A stretch of 13,094 nucleotides of DNA from AWTP1-13 sp039808585 (lineage in GTDB: Bacteria > Pseudomonadota > Alphaproteobacteria > Rhizobiales > Hyphomicrobiaceae). Below the pieces are notes generated by a model. It was not told the DNA's origin. It was given only the letters and a program-made list of their open reading frames with translations, and ran no database searches. Each line of letters begins with the position of its first letter. Position 1 is the stretch's first letter. Below are positions 1 to 6,654 of the stretch, one piece after another. Where the stretch lies: NCBI GenBank assembly GCA_039808585.1, contig JBDHTJ010000146.1, positions 1 through 13,094 of the forward strand. Reading direction: 5' to 3'. A program made the position numbers and the translations under genes.

Positions 1-2
1 TC

Positions 3-734
3 ACCGGAAGCACCGACACGGCAGTGTCACTGCGCCCGCAGATGCCTGCCGCCATCAGATCGAACGGCGCCACCAGCGTCGCCCTCGACATCAAGGTGCC
101 GGATCGCGACCTGCCGTCCAACTCCTTCATTCGTGTGCGCGGGCTGCCGGAAGCGGCCTCGCTCAGTGATGGATTTGCCGCTGCCGCTGGGACCTGGTCG
201 GTGCCGATCAAGGCGCTGCCGCATCTCAAGATCAACCTGCCTCCCGCCCTCACCGGACAACAGGTGCTCACGGTGCAACTGGTTTCGACGGAAGGCGTGG
301 TGCTGGCAGAGGGCCAGTCCTCGCTCATTCTCGCGGCCGCATCTCCTTCCCAGCCTTCCCCTGCGACTGCGGCGCCTGCACCGGCTGCCAAGAGGGACGC
401 CGTTGCGATCGGCAAGCTGCCCACGCCGGCGAAGCCTGCGCCCAAGCTCGCCCCGGAAGAGCGCCAGCGCGGCGAGAAGCTGGTTGCCCAGGGCGACCGT
501 TATCTGGAGAGCGGCAACATCGCCGTCGCGCGCGCCTATTACCAGCGGGCCGTCGACATCGGCCTCGGGCTGGCAGCGTTGCGCCTCGCTGCAACCTACG
601 ATCCGACAGAACTCGAGCGGCTGCGGGTGCAGGGCGTGGTGCCGTCACCGGCTGACGCCCGAAAGTGGTACGAGCGCGCGCGCGAACTTGGGGCGCCCGA
701 GGCCGACGAGCGCCTGGCACGCCTCACGAACTGA
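3..734 (+). CDS. Sel1-repeat protein with adhesin-like beta domain (5' end missing)
   Basis: The reading frame is open from base 3, so the true start lies upstream. The GTG at 24 is probably internal. Numbering from that GTG, residues 30-105 contain a GLP...LS.G...GTW pattern with regular beta-strand spacing, resembling Ig-like/adhesin repeat domains. Residues 105-145 are an Ala/Pro-rich linker. Residues 145-236 form a helical section with alternating small residues (GDRYLESGN..AR.YY.RA, then ARKWYERARELGAPEA), which is the Sel1/TPR-like pattern. Sel1 repeats usually scaffold protein complexes, often in the envelope, but no specific role can be assigned. The gene ends 6 bp before the convergent yidD stop codon and no terminator hairpin is visible between them. 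Family type is fairly sure; function is unknown. Confidence 0.7.
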   Translation, partial: TGSTDTAVSLRPQMPAAIRSNGATSVALDIKVPDRDLPSNSFIRVRGLPEAASLSDGFAAAAGTWSVPIKALPHLKINLPPALTGQQVLTVQLVSTEGVVLAEGQSSLILAAASPSQPSPATAAPAPAAKRDAVAIGKLPTPAKPAPKLAPEERQRGEKLVAQGDRYLESGNIAVARAYYQRAVDIGLGLAALRLAATYDPTELERLRVQGVVPSPADARKWYERARELGAPEADERLARLTN

Positions 735-740
735 GAGGCG

Positions 741-1055
741 TCAGTCGACGATGGGCTTGTGCCAGCGGCCATAGCGCCAGGGCGCGAGGCTGTGATGCTC
801 GTGGCGGATATCCGGCACGGGGTCGAAGCCGCTGCTGCCCCAGGGATTGCAGCGACAGATGCGCGAGAGTGCGAGCCAACTGCCCCGCCACGCGCCATTG
901 CGGTCGATGGCTTCCAAGGCATATTCGGAGCATGTCGGCAGATGGCGGCACTCCCACCCGACGATAGGCTTCAGAGTCCAGCGATAGGCATGCACGGGTG
1001 CTTTCGCCAGCGCCTTCGCCAGCGCCGCGAGGTGCGGCTGAGCCGGCGCCTTCAT
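741..1055 (-). CDS. yidD: YidD, membrane protein insertion efficiency factor
   Basis: This 104-residue protein carries the YidD signature: WECRHLPTCSEYALEAI (residues 35-50), a following G..RGSWLALSRICRCNPWG, then GFDPVPD. In the family, the cysteines and the amphipathic N-terminal helix associate with the inner membrane and assist YidC-dependent insertion. The start chosen is the ATG at 1055, giving MKAPAQ. It sits in an ATGA overlap with the stop of the upstream Fe-S scaffold gene, which implies translational coupling. A longer open frame upstream is only the shadow of that gene. In many bacteria yidD lies in the rpmH-rnpA-yidC cluster; here it is separate, as is common in alphaproteobacteria. 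The C-terminus is slightly extended and rich in His and Trp. Identification is secure. Confidence 0.93.
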   Translation of the reverse strand: MKAPAQPHLAALAKALAKAPVHAYRWTLKPIVGWECRHLPTCSEYALEAIDRNGAWRGSWLALSRICRCNPWGSSGFDPVPDIRHEHHSLAPWRYGRWHKPIVD

Positions 1056-1510
1056 GCCTCGGCCGGCTGCGACGCCTGCTTGGCCTCGGCCTCGCTCAGC
1101 GCCTGCTCCACCGCATCGAACACGAGCAGCGTGGAGGCGTGGCGCGCCTTGTAGTCCTTCACGGGCTCCAGCACCGCCAGATCCGCCCAGCGCCCCTGAG
1201 GCGGAGGCCCGCCCTGCTTGAGCATGGCCCGCATGCGGGCCCCAACCTCGCGCAGTTCGGCCGCAGGCGTGCCCACGATGTTGCGCGCCATCACCGAAGC
1301 GCTTGCCTGGCCGAGGAGGCAGGCCTTCACGGTCTGCCCGTAGGCCGCGACCTTTCCGTCGGCAAGATCGAGTTCGACCGAGACCGTGGAGCCGCACAGC
1401 TTGGAATGCGCCGTGGCGTGGCCCTGGGCATGCTCAAGCTTACGCGCCGGCCCGATCTCGGCCGCAAGCTCCATGATCTTCGCGTTGTAGAGCGCGCTCA
1501 AATCCACCAT
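1052..1510 (-). CDS. IscU/NifU-N-like Fe-S cluster assembly scaffold
   Basis: A 152-residue protein of the NifU N-terminal/IscU fold. The visible anchors are the N-terminal LYNAKIMELA helix, SKLCGS with Cys39, VKACLLGQASASV with Cys64, and a C-terminal PVKDYKARHASTLL helix. Cys39 and Cys64 match the first two cluster ligands of IscU. The third, in the HCS motif of IscU, is replaced here by HAS (Ala125). I recall this replacement as typical of the short alphaproteobacterial scaffold family, so it may be a subfamily trait and not damage. The start is the ATG at 1510 (MVDLSALYN); a frame open further upstream adds 22 unconserved residues. The gene overlaps yidD by 4 bp and diverges from hisI. 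It is not in an isc or suf operon in this window. A role as cluster carrier is inferred. Confidence 0.82.
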   Translation of the reverse strand: MVDLSALYNAKIMELAAEIGPARKLEHAQGHATAHSKLCGSTVSVELDLADGKVAAYGQTVKACLLGQASASVMARNIVGTPAAELREVGARMRAMLKQGGPPPQGRWADLAVLEPVKDYKARHASTLLVFDAVEQALSEAEAKQASQPAEA

Positions 1511-1680
1511 GTCCAGGCCTTGCTGATCCCCAGTCTCTCTGGCTGCAAATATCGGCCCGCAAGCAGCAAAGTTCAATGTGACCTGTTTCCGTCCTATGCA
1601 AGGCCTGCATGACGGAACGGGCCCAAGGGGCTAAAAGGGAGCCCCCCGTCGTCCCCTCGACTTTCGCCGCCAGGATGTCC

Positions 1681-2112
1681 ATGAGCGCTGACACCGACAC
1701 GCACTTTGCGCCCCGCACCAGCACTGCCGAAATCGAGCACGGCCAAGCGTTCATGCCGAAGTTCGACGCCGACGGGTTGATCCCTGCCATCGTCACGGAT
1801 GCGGCAGGCGGCGGGGTGCTCATGTTCGCCTGGATGAACCCCGAAGCCCTTGCCCTGACGCTGGAAACGGGCGTCGCCCACTTCTACAGCCGCTCCCGGC
1901 GCAAGCTCTGGAAGAAGGGCGAGGAGAGCGGCAACGTGCTGCGCGTACATGAGATGCGCACCGACTGCGATCAGGACGTCGTGTGGCTGAAGGTGAACGT
2001 CGAGGGCGACGGGGTCGCGTGCCATACCGGTGCCCGCTCGTGCTTCTATCGCCAGGTCGCACTCGGCCCGGACATCGGCAGGCCCGCGCCACTGTCGCAG
2101 GCGCACGACTGA
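1681..2112 (+). CDS. hisI: Phosphoribosyl-AMP cyclohydrolase
   Basis: HisI hydrolyses the adenine ring of phosphoribosyl-AMP, the third step of histidine synthesis, in the cytosol. In the 143-residue form the PRA-CH motifs are complete: FDADGLIPAIVTD near residue 28, HFYSRSRRKLWKKGEESGN at 67-85, the metal site DCDQD at 95-99, and CHTGARSCFYR at 114-124. Cys96, Cys114 and Cys121 are the expected zinc ligands. No HisE domain is fused, unlike the E. coli protein; single-domain HisI is normal in alphaproteobacteria. The start is ambiguous. ATG 1681 has AGGA five bases upstream and gives an N-terminus of normal length. ATG 1675 lies just before it. ATG 1609 has AAGG five bases upstream but would add 24 unconserved residues. 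No other his gene is in view. Confidence 0.95.
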   Translation: MSADTDTHFAPRTSTAEIEHGQAFMPKFDADGLIPAIVTDAAGGGVLMFAWMNPEALALTLETGVAHFYSRSRRKLWKKGEESGNVLRVHEMRTDCDQDVVWLKVNVEGDGVACHTGARSCFYRQVALGPDIGRPAPLSQAHD

Positions 2113-2336
2113 TCAATTAACTCCGCATTGACCACAAAGTGCCGCGAACCCCTGTGCCGGCAGCTGCGTGACGCCTTTGGCACGCCCGGAAGGCTGCTGT
2201 TAATCCTTGCGTAGCTGGCCTTTAAGCGCTCCGCGCCTACCCTTCCCCATTAGCCGCACAGCCCGCGCCGCAACGACGGGCAACCTGAAGCGGTTTTGCG
2301 GGTTTGGAACCTCAGGAAGTTTCGAGGGGTAGCGCG

Positions 2337-3317
2337 ATGAGCTGCAAGATCGGGTTGGCACTGGGGGGCGGGTCGGCGAGAGGCTGGGCGCACATCGGCG
2401 TGCTGCGCGGACTGCAGGCTGCCGGCATCATGCCGGACATCGTGGCGGGCACATCCATCGGCGCCGTCGTCGGCGGCTGCTACGTAGCGGGCGAACTCGA
2501 TGCGCTGGAAGGCTTCGCGCGCGATCTCACGCGGCGCAAGGTGCTGAGCTTCCTCGATTTCAATTTCACGGGCTCAGGCCTGATCAACGGCAACCGCCTG
2601 TGCGACGTGCTCAACGAGCGCCTCAACGAGGTTGCCATCGAAGGGCTTGCACGCCGCTTCGTGGCCATCGCCACCGAGATCGGCACCGGCAACGAGATCT
2701 GGCTGGCGCGCGGGCCGCTGGTCGATGCCATGCGCGCATCCTACGCGCTGCCCGGCATATTCCGCCCCGTCAAGATCGAAGGCCGCTGGCTGTTCGACGG
2801 GGCACTCGTGAACCCCGTCCCCGTTTCCGTGTGCCGCGCCTTGGGCGCCAACTACGTGATCGCGGTCTCGGTCGGTGCAGACTTCGGAGGCCGCGGCACC
2901 GTGGTACCGCACGTGGAGCCCATCGGCCTCGAGGAGGAGACACCGCAGGACGTCGAGCCGGAGGGCCTGTTTGCCCGTAACAGCCGCGCCGTGAAGAAAC
3001 TCGTCCAGCGCCAGATCTTCGGCCGCAAGGACAATACGCCCGGCATCAGCCGCGTGATGATGGACGCCCTCAACATCGTACAGGATCGCATCTCGCGCTC
3101 GCGCCTTGCCGGTGATCCGCCGGATGTGATGGTCGCCCCGCGCATGCCGACGTTCGGGCTTTTCGATTTCCACCAGGCAGAGGGCATGATCGCGGCAGGC
3201 CGCGCTGCCATCGAGCGCGAGATCGACAACATTTCGCGCGAGATCGCCATGCGGCAGCCACTCAAGGGCACGCGCACTGTCAAGGAGCCGATCCACGTGC
3301 AGCTGCGCGTCGGCTGA
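2337..3317 (+). CDS. Patatin-like phospholipase (RssA/YchK-like)
   Basis: A 326-residue lipid acyl hydrolase of the patatin family. At the N-terminus IGLALGGGSARGWAHIG provides the glycine-rich oxyanion hole. GTSIGA places the nucleophile at Ser40, and DGALVNPVP gives the dyad Asp at 154, so the catalytic Ser-Asp pair is intact. Residues 195-235 form an acidic then basic insert. The C-terminal 265-326 region is mostly helical. There is no signal peptide or membrane segment, so a cytosolic or membrane-peripheral enzyme is likely; its substrate is unknown. The start is the ATG at 2337, with GAGGGG seven bases upstream. An in-frame TTG at 2304 lacks this support. The 224 bp after hisI suggest its own promoter, but no convincing -35/-10 pair is visible. 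Confidence 0.9.
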   Translation: MSCKIGLALGGGSARGWAHIGVLRGLQAAGIMPDIVAGTSIGAVVGGCYVAGELDALEGFARDLTRRKVLSFLDFNFTGSGLINGNRLCDVLNERLNEVAIEGLARRFVAIATEIGTGNEIWLARGPLVDAMRASYALPGIFRPVKIEGRWLFDGALVNPVPVSVCRALGANYVIAVSVGADFGGRGTVVPHVEPIGLEEETPQDVEPEGLFARNSRAVKKLVQRQIFGRKDNTPGISRVMMDALNIVQDRISRSRLAGDPPDVMVAPRMPTFGLFDFHQAEGMIAAGRAAIEREIDNISREIAMRQPLKGTRTVKEPIHVQLRVG

Positions 3318-3368
3318 GGCCGGCGTAGCACATCGGCCCGGCAGAACAGCGCCGGACGAACAGGACAG

Positions 3369-3432
3369 AGGGCCGCGTCTCCCGATCCGAACCTGCCGTG
3401 GGAACCGACCGGCAGCACGGGGGCGCGGCCTT
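3369..3432 (+). terminator. Nested inverted repeat, possible terminator after the patatin gene
   Basis: An outer stem pairs GGCCGCG (3371-3377) with CGCGGCC (3424-3430), extended by imperfect pairs toward the loop. Inside it, CTGCCG (3393-3398) pairs with CGGCAG (3410-3415). On the plus strand the structure is followed by TTCTCTTGCTTC, a pyrimidine-rich but imperfect U-tract. It lies between the convergent patatin and CBS genes, where a terminator is expected. Termination is an inference from position and structure. Confidence 0.4.
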
Positions 3433-3461
3433 CTCTTGCTTCAGTTTCAATTGCTACAGCT

Positions 3462-3893
3462 TCAGCTGTGCGTGATGTACTCGCGCATGGCCGTGGCCTC
3501 CATCTCGACCTCGGCAATGTGGTGCTTCACCACGTCCCCGATGGAGATGATGCCGACGAGCGCACCATCCGTCACCACGGGCAGGTGGCGGAAGCGCCGC
3601 GCCGTCATCTGCTCCATGATCTCCTCGAGCGTGTCGCTCTCCTGGCAGGTCACGACGGTACGCGTCATGCTTTCCGACACGGGCCTGTCGAGGCAGGACG
3701 GGCCGTCGCTGCCGAGCATGCGGATGATGTCACGCTCCGAGATGATGCCGGCCACCTCGCCGCCGGCACCCACGATGACCATGGCGCCGATGCGCTTGGC
3801 CGCCAGCTTGTTGGCGATTTCGATGAGCGTCGTACCCGGGCCTGCCGTGGTCACGGCGCGCCCCTTCTGCCTCAGGATCGTTGCAACGTTCAT
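3462..3893 (-). CDS. Tandem CBS-domain protein
   Basis: A 143-residue protein made almost wholly of a CBS pair (Bateman module). CBS1 covers about residues 8-62 and ends in GIISERDIIRML. CBS2 covers about 76-128 and ends in GIISIGDVVKHHI. Such stand-alone pairs bind adenine nucleotides (AMP, ATP, SAM) or NAD(P)H and act as energy or redox sensors; the ligand here cannot be read from sequence. The SERD and SIGD ends supply the acidic residue that usually contacts ribose. The start is the ATG at 3893, preceded by GGAGGAG six bases upstream; a further open frame upstream adds 16 unconserved residues. It lies 177 bp downstream of the rhomboid gene on the same strand, so co-transcription is possible but not shown. 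Confidence 0.93.
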   Translation of the reverse strand: MNVATILRQKGRAVTTAGPGTTLIEIANKLAAKRIGAMVIVGAGGEVAGIISERDIIRMLGSDGPSCLDRPVSESMTRTVVTCQESDTLEEIMEQMTARRFRHLPVVTDGALVGIISIGDVVKHHIAEVEMEATAMREYITHS

Positions 3894-4070
3894 GCGCGTC
3901 TCCTCCGTGACCGACGACAGCGGTCCGTTTGGATACGGCACGACTTGAGCCTCTTGGCGGACCCTTCCCTCGCGTGACGAATGCCAAACGCCGGGCTGTC
4001 GGGTTGCTTAGCACCCTCCATCTAGACGAAAGGAGTGTCCGCCAGTTGCAGTCCGGGCGCAAGGCACTCG

Positions 4071-4820
4071 TTACGCGCGTGCGTCAGGCTCGGGAAAAAG
4101 CTCGTCGTCCAGGGTTGGCGCAGGCCGTGCGGGCGGGCTGTCGAACCAGCCGTAGAGCAGGAGGCCCGTGAAGAACCCACCAAGATGGGCCTCCCAGGCG
4201 ATGCCGCCAGCGTCCGTCAAACCAGCTGCGCCGAACGCAAGCAGAAGGTTGAGGACCGACCACGCCAGGACGGACGTCACGATGCGGCGGTCGCTCACCG
4301 TCTCGCTCAAGGTCGACAGGCGCACGTAACGCGTTGCATCGGCAAACGCACGCGGGCCTTGGTCCATGCCGCTGTAAAGGAATCGGAAGGCAGCCCCCAT
4401 CAAACCAGAGATCGCGCCCGAGGCCCCGACGAGCAGCGTCACGACGGGCCCGTTCACCACGTAGTAGAACAGCGCGCCGGCAGCCCCGCACAGGAAGAAC
4501 AGCACGAGGAAAGACGGCACCCTGGTGCGGCGCGCAACCGGCGTGCCCATTGCCAGGAGCCAGGCGCTGTTGACCGCCAGGTGCATCCAGTCTCCATGCA
4601 CGAAGAGATGGGTGATCGGCGAGGTGTAGCGGGCGATGATGCCACCCGGCAACTCGGCCGCCAGATACCCGTAGCGGGCGGGCACGAAGGCCAGCACCGC
4701 TGTGAGCCAGGCGTTGTCGTCTGCGGCAATGACCTGCCGCACGCCGTGCACCACGACGCAAATGGCGATCAGCACCAGGACGATGGCGGGAACGTTGAAG
4801 ATCGGCTGTTTCTGCTGCAA
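4071..4820 (-). CDS. Rhomboid-family intramembrane serine protease
   Basis: A 249-residue polytopic membrane protein. Hydrophobic segments appear at about 10-30, 62-92, 103-122, 126-148, 181-200 and 208-226, fitting the six-helix rhomboid core. The catalytic dyad is visible: Ser134 in GASGAISG and His212 in EAHLGGFFTG. The upstream HGDWMHLAVNSAWL contributes the conserved His80 and Asn84 of the oxyanion region. Active-site residues are therefore complete and the protein should cleave transmembrane substrates, which are unknown. The C-terminal 20 residues are an acidic, proline-rich cytosolic tail. The start is a TTG at 4820: an in-frame stop at 4838-4836 prevents extension, and the next starts would remove helix 1. 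GAGGAG lies 11 bases upstream, a longer spacing than usual. Confidence 0.92.
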   Translation of the reverse strand: MQQKQPIFNVPAIVLVLIAICVVVHGVRQVIAADDNAWLTAVLAFVPARYGYLAAELPGGIIARYTSPITHLFVHGDWMHLAVNSAWLLAMGTPVARRTRVPSFLVLFFLCGAAGALFYYVVNGPVVTLLVGASGAISGLMGAAFRFLYSGMDQGPRAFADATRYVRLSTLSETVSDRRIVTSVLAWSVLNLLLAFGAAGLTDAGGIAWEAHLGGFFTGLLLYGWFDSPPARPAPTLDDELFPEPDARA

Positions 4821-4991
4821 GGGCTCGGCGGCTCCTCACCAAGTTGATCTCGACTGGGAGCACGCTAGGCGGCCGTCAGCCGAGGGCTTCTATAGGCTGC
4901 CCGCGCCCCTCGCGATAGGCCTCCCTTCGCTCCCCCGGCGCCTGGGCCGCCGCCAGACATAACCTTAACGGCAGGAAGCCAATCCCCGCGT

Positions 4992-5017
4992 CCCCGGCGC
5001 GTGTTTCACTGCCGGGG
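4992..5017. repeat. Inverted repeat just upstream of the sigma-54-like promoter
   Basis: CCCCGGC (4992-4998) and GCCGGGG (5011-5017) form a perfect 7-bp inverted repeat with a 12-base spacer. It ends three bases before the TGGCACG element of the candidate promoter at 5021-5036. It could be a protein-binding site or a chance GC-rich palindrome. It lies in the 292-bp region between the divergent rhomboid and PAS genes, where I see no gene. Confidence 0.4.
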
Positions 5018-5020
5018 CCC

Positions 5021-5036
5021 TGGCACGATCACTGCT
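5021..5036 (+). promoter_or_regulatory. Candidate sigma-54 (RpoN) promoter for the PAS-domain gene
   Basis: TGGCACG-ATCA-CTGCT matches the sigma-54 consensus TGGCACG-N4-TTGCW at all but one core position (C for the first T of the -12 element). The invariant GG and GC dinucleotides are present with the required 10-base spacing. Transcription would begin near 5047 and leave a leader of about 65 bases before the ATG at 5113. Other TGGCAC copies in the window (for example 2178 and 5828) lack the -12 element. No enhancer-binding protein gene is in view. Confidence 0.5.
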
Positions 5037-5112
5037 GAGGCAGAGCAGCATCTCTTGAAGCGTCGCGAAACGGCACGAACCGCAACCAGTCTACGGTTAC
5101 CAGGTTTCACCC

Positions 5113-5730
5113 ATGCACATGGCCCTGCAGACCCTCTACACCTACTGGAACGAGACCCGCGCCGGACGCATCGCCCCCCGCCGCCTCGAGATCGAACCCT
5201 CCGCGCTAGGACCTGTGCTTGCCAACACCTTCATGCTGGAGAGGGGCGAGTTCGACCTTTTCCAGTATCGCCTCGCCGGAACCCGCATCTGCGACGTATT
5301 CGGCGGTGAACTGCGCGGCCGCGATTTCCTGTCGGGCTTCTCCGACATCGACCGCATGACCTTGAAGCGTGAATTGAAGTCGGTCTGCGAGCGCGGCGCG
5401 GCACTCAAGATCGCTGTCCTTGCCAGCTCGGACGTGAGCCACACGGTCGAGATCGAGACCCTGCTGCTGCCACTCATTCACTCCGGCACCGTCATCGACC
5501 GTATCATCGGTGCCTCCGCCCCGCGGAGCCTTCCCTATTGGCTCGGACGCGAGAAGCTGTCGAAGCTGAAACTCATCGCGCACGAAATCGTGTGGCCGGA
5601 TGGACGCCCACACGCGGCTGTCGCTGCAAGCTCGGAGGCTCCACCCTTCGTCCGCGACCCGGGCCCGGTGCGAATCGTGCGCAGCGAGCGGCGCACGTTC
5701 CGCGTCCTGCAGGGCGGCCGGAGCGACTGA
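5113..5730 (+). CDS. PAS_5-family PAS-domain protein
   Basis: A 205-residue soluble protein. Its first 140 residues match the PAS_5 pattern seen in Hyphomicrobiales: TLYTYWNETRAGRIAPRR, the IEPS.L...L.NTF turn, FQYRLAGTRICDVFGGELRGRDF, and a final LLLPL.H.G..IDRIIGA strand pair. Family members are one-domain sensors with no attached kinase or cyclase, and their ligands are not known to me. Residues 150-205 are a basic, poorly ordered tail. The start is the ATG at 5113; ATG 5119 is an equally possible in-frame choice, and only a weak CAGG lies upstream. The gene is followed after 185 bp by a tandem-PilZ gene on the same strand. A sigma-54-like promoter lies upstream, which is unusual for a gene of this type. 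Confidence 0.85.
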   Translation: MHMALQTLYTYWNETRAGRIAPRRLEIEPSALGPVLANTFMLERGEFDLFQYRLAGTRICDVFGGELRGRDFLSGFSDIDRMTLKRELKSVCERGAALKIAVLASSDVSHTVEIETLLLPLIHSGTVIDRIIGASAPRSLPYWLGREKLSKLKLIAHEIVWPDGRPHAAVAASSEAPPFVRDPGPVRIVRSERRTFRVLQGGRSD

Positions 5731-5790
5731 GCGGCCCCTCCCGTTCCGAAAACATTCCAAATATTGAGCCGCTTCCGCGCACCCCGGGAG

Positions 5791-5819
5791 CGGCGTTAGC
5801 CGTTCGTTAAACAACGCCG
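5791..5819 (+). promoter_or_regulatory. Inverted repeat and CtrA-like half-sites upstream of the PilZ gene
   Basis: CGGCGTT (5791-5797) and AACGCCG (5813-5819) form a perfect 7-bp inverted repeat with a 15-base spacer. Overlapping it, TTAG-N7-TTAA (5796-5810) resembles the alphaproteobacterial CtrA box TTAA-N7-TTAA, with one base off in the first half. It lies about 100 bp before the PilZ start. Only the sequence pattern is seen; binding is inferred. Confidence 0.3.
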
Positions 5820-5915
5820 TCTCATATTGGCACGAGCAGTGAAACCCCTCAGTGGATTTTCCGGGGCTGCCCCACGGCGTCCCTGACGCCCGCATTTCAG
5901 GCGTGAGCAAAGCGA

Positions 5916-6545
5916 ATGGCACAGCCCCAGCCCAGCCTTCCTCGAACCGGCGGCAGCGCGCTCGCCCGCATCATGGCGGAGAAGCGCCGGCACAAGCGCA
6001 TCGCGGTCAACCTGCACGGCCGCTTCATGCGCGAGGACAAGCAGGAATACGGCTGCGTACTGATCGATCTTTCAGCCGGCGGTGGCGCCGTCAAGGCCGA
6101 AGTCTGCCCGGCGCCCGGAGAGCGCATCGTCGCCTCCTTCGAGCAGATCGGTATGCTCGAGGGAACGGTCGCGCGTAGCATCGAGGACGGCTTCGCGTTC
6201 AAGATTTTTGCCACCAAGCACAAGCGCGAGAAGCTGATCGCGCAGCTCATGTGGCTCGCCAACCGCAATGAACTCGATGGCGCCGACGAACGCCGCCACG
6301 AGCGCTTGACGCCACCCAACAGCCTCGCCGCGATGCAGATCGGCGACGAACCCGTCGCGACCTGCCGCCTGATCGACATCTCGATCTCCGGCGCATCCGT
6401 CGCCTCCAACCTGCGCCCGGTGCTCGGCACCGAGATCACGCTCGGCAAGCTTCGGGCACGCGTGGTGCGCCATCACGCGCAGGGCTTCGGCGTGCAGTTC
6501 ATGGACGTTCAGAACCCCGCCGCCTTGCGGCGCCATTTTGGCTGA
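5916..6545 (+). CDS. Tandem PilZ-domain protein, probable cyclic-di-GMP binder
   Basis: A 209-residue soluble protein with two PilZ domains. Domain 1 (about 22-110) has the RxxxR arm at Arg24-Arg28 and DLSAGG at 51-56. Domain 2 (about 124-209) has RxxxR at Arg126-Arg130 and DISISG at 154-159. Both cyclic-di-GMP motifs, RxxxR and (D/N)xSxxG, are therefore complete in both halves, so two binding sites are predicted. No enzymatic or membrane domain is present. Such proteins usually act as second-messenger receptors that touch flagellar, polysaccharide or adhesion machinery. The start is the ATG at 5916; the alternative ATG at 5973 (MAEKRRHKR) begins closer to the conserved domain, and neither has a strong ribosome site. 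It lies between the PAS_5 gene and the secreted protease gene, all on one strand. Confidence 0.92.
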   Translation: MAQPQPSLPRTGGSALARIMAEKRRHKRIAVNLHGRFMREDKQEYGCVLIDLSAGGGAVKAEVCPAPGERIVASFEQIGMLEGTVARSIEDGFAFKIFATKHKREKLIAQLMWLANRNELDGADERRHERLTPPNSLAAMQIGDEPVATCRLIDISISGASVASNLRPVLGTEITLGKLRARVVRHHAQGFGVQFMDVQNPAALRRHFG

Positions 6546-6583
6546 GACCCCATGAAAAACGGCCGCAATCACGCATCAAATTA

Positions 6584-6611
6584 CCGGGGCTGGAACTCCA
6601 AGCCTCCCCGG
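6584..6611. repeat. Inverted repeat between the PilZ and protease genes
   Basis: CCGGGG (6584-6589) pairs with CCCCGG (6606-6611). An alternative inner pairing, GGCT with AGCC, is also possible. No T-tract follows, so it is not a clear intrinsic terminator. It lies in the 109-bp gap ahead of the protease start. Confidence 0.3.
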
Positions 6612-6654
6612 TGGTTGCCGTCTGCGTCAGAACGTTGTGAGAGTTGAGGCGGTT

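Noticed and set aside
1572..1600. Possible hisI promoter TTCAAT-N17-TATGCA
   Set aside because: Spacing is good but both boxes match the consensus poorly; too weak to list.
1609..1680. Upstream ATG for hisI at 1609
   Set aside because: It would add 24 residues with no similarity to HisI proteins, although an AAGG lies five bases before it. Not fully excluded.
5828..5844. Second sigma-54-like element TGGCACG before the PilZ gene
   Set aside because: The -12 region reads GTGAA after the four-base spacer and lacks the essential GC.
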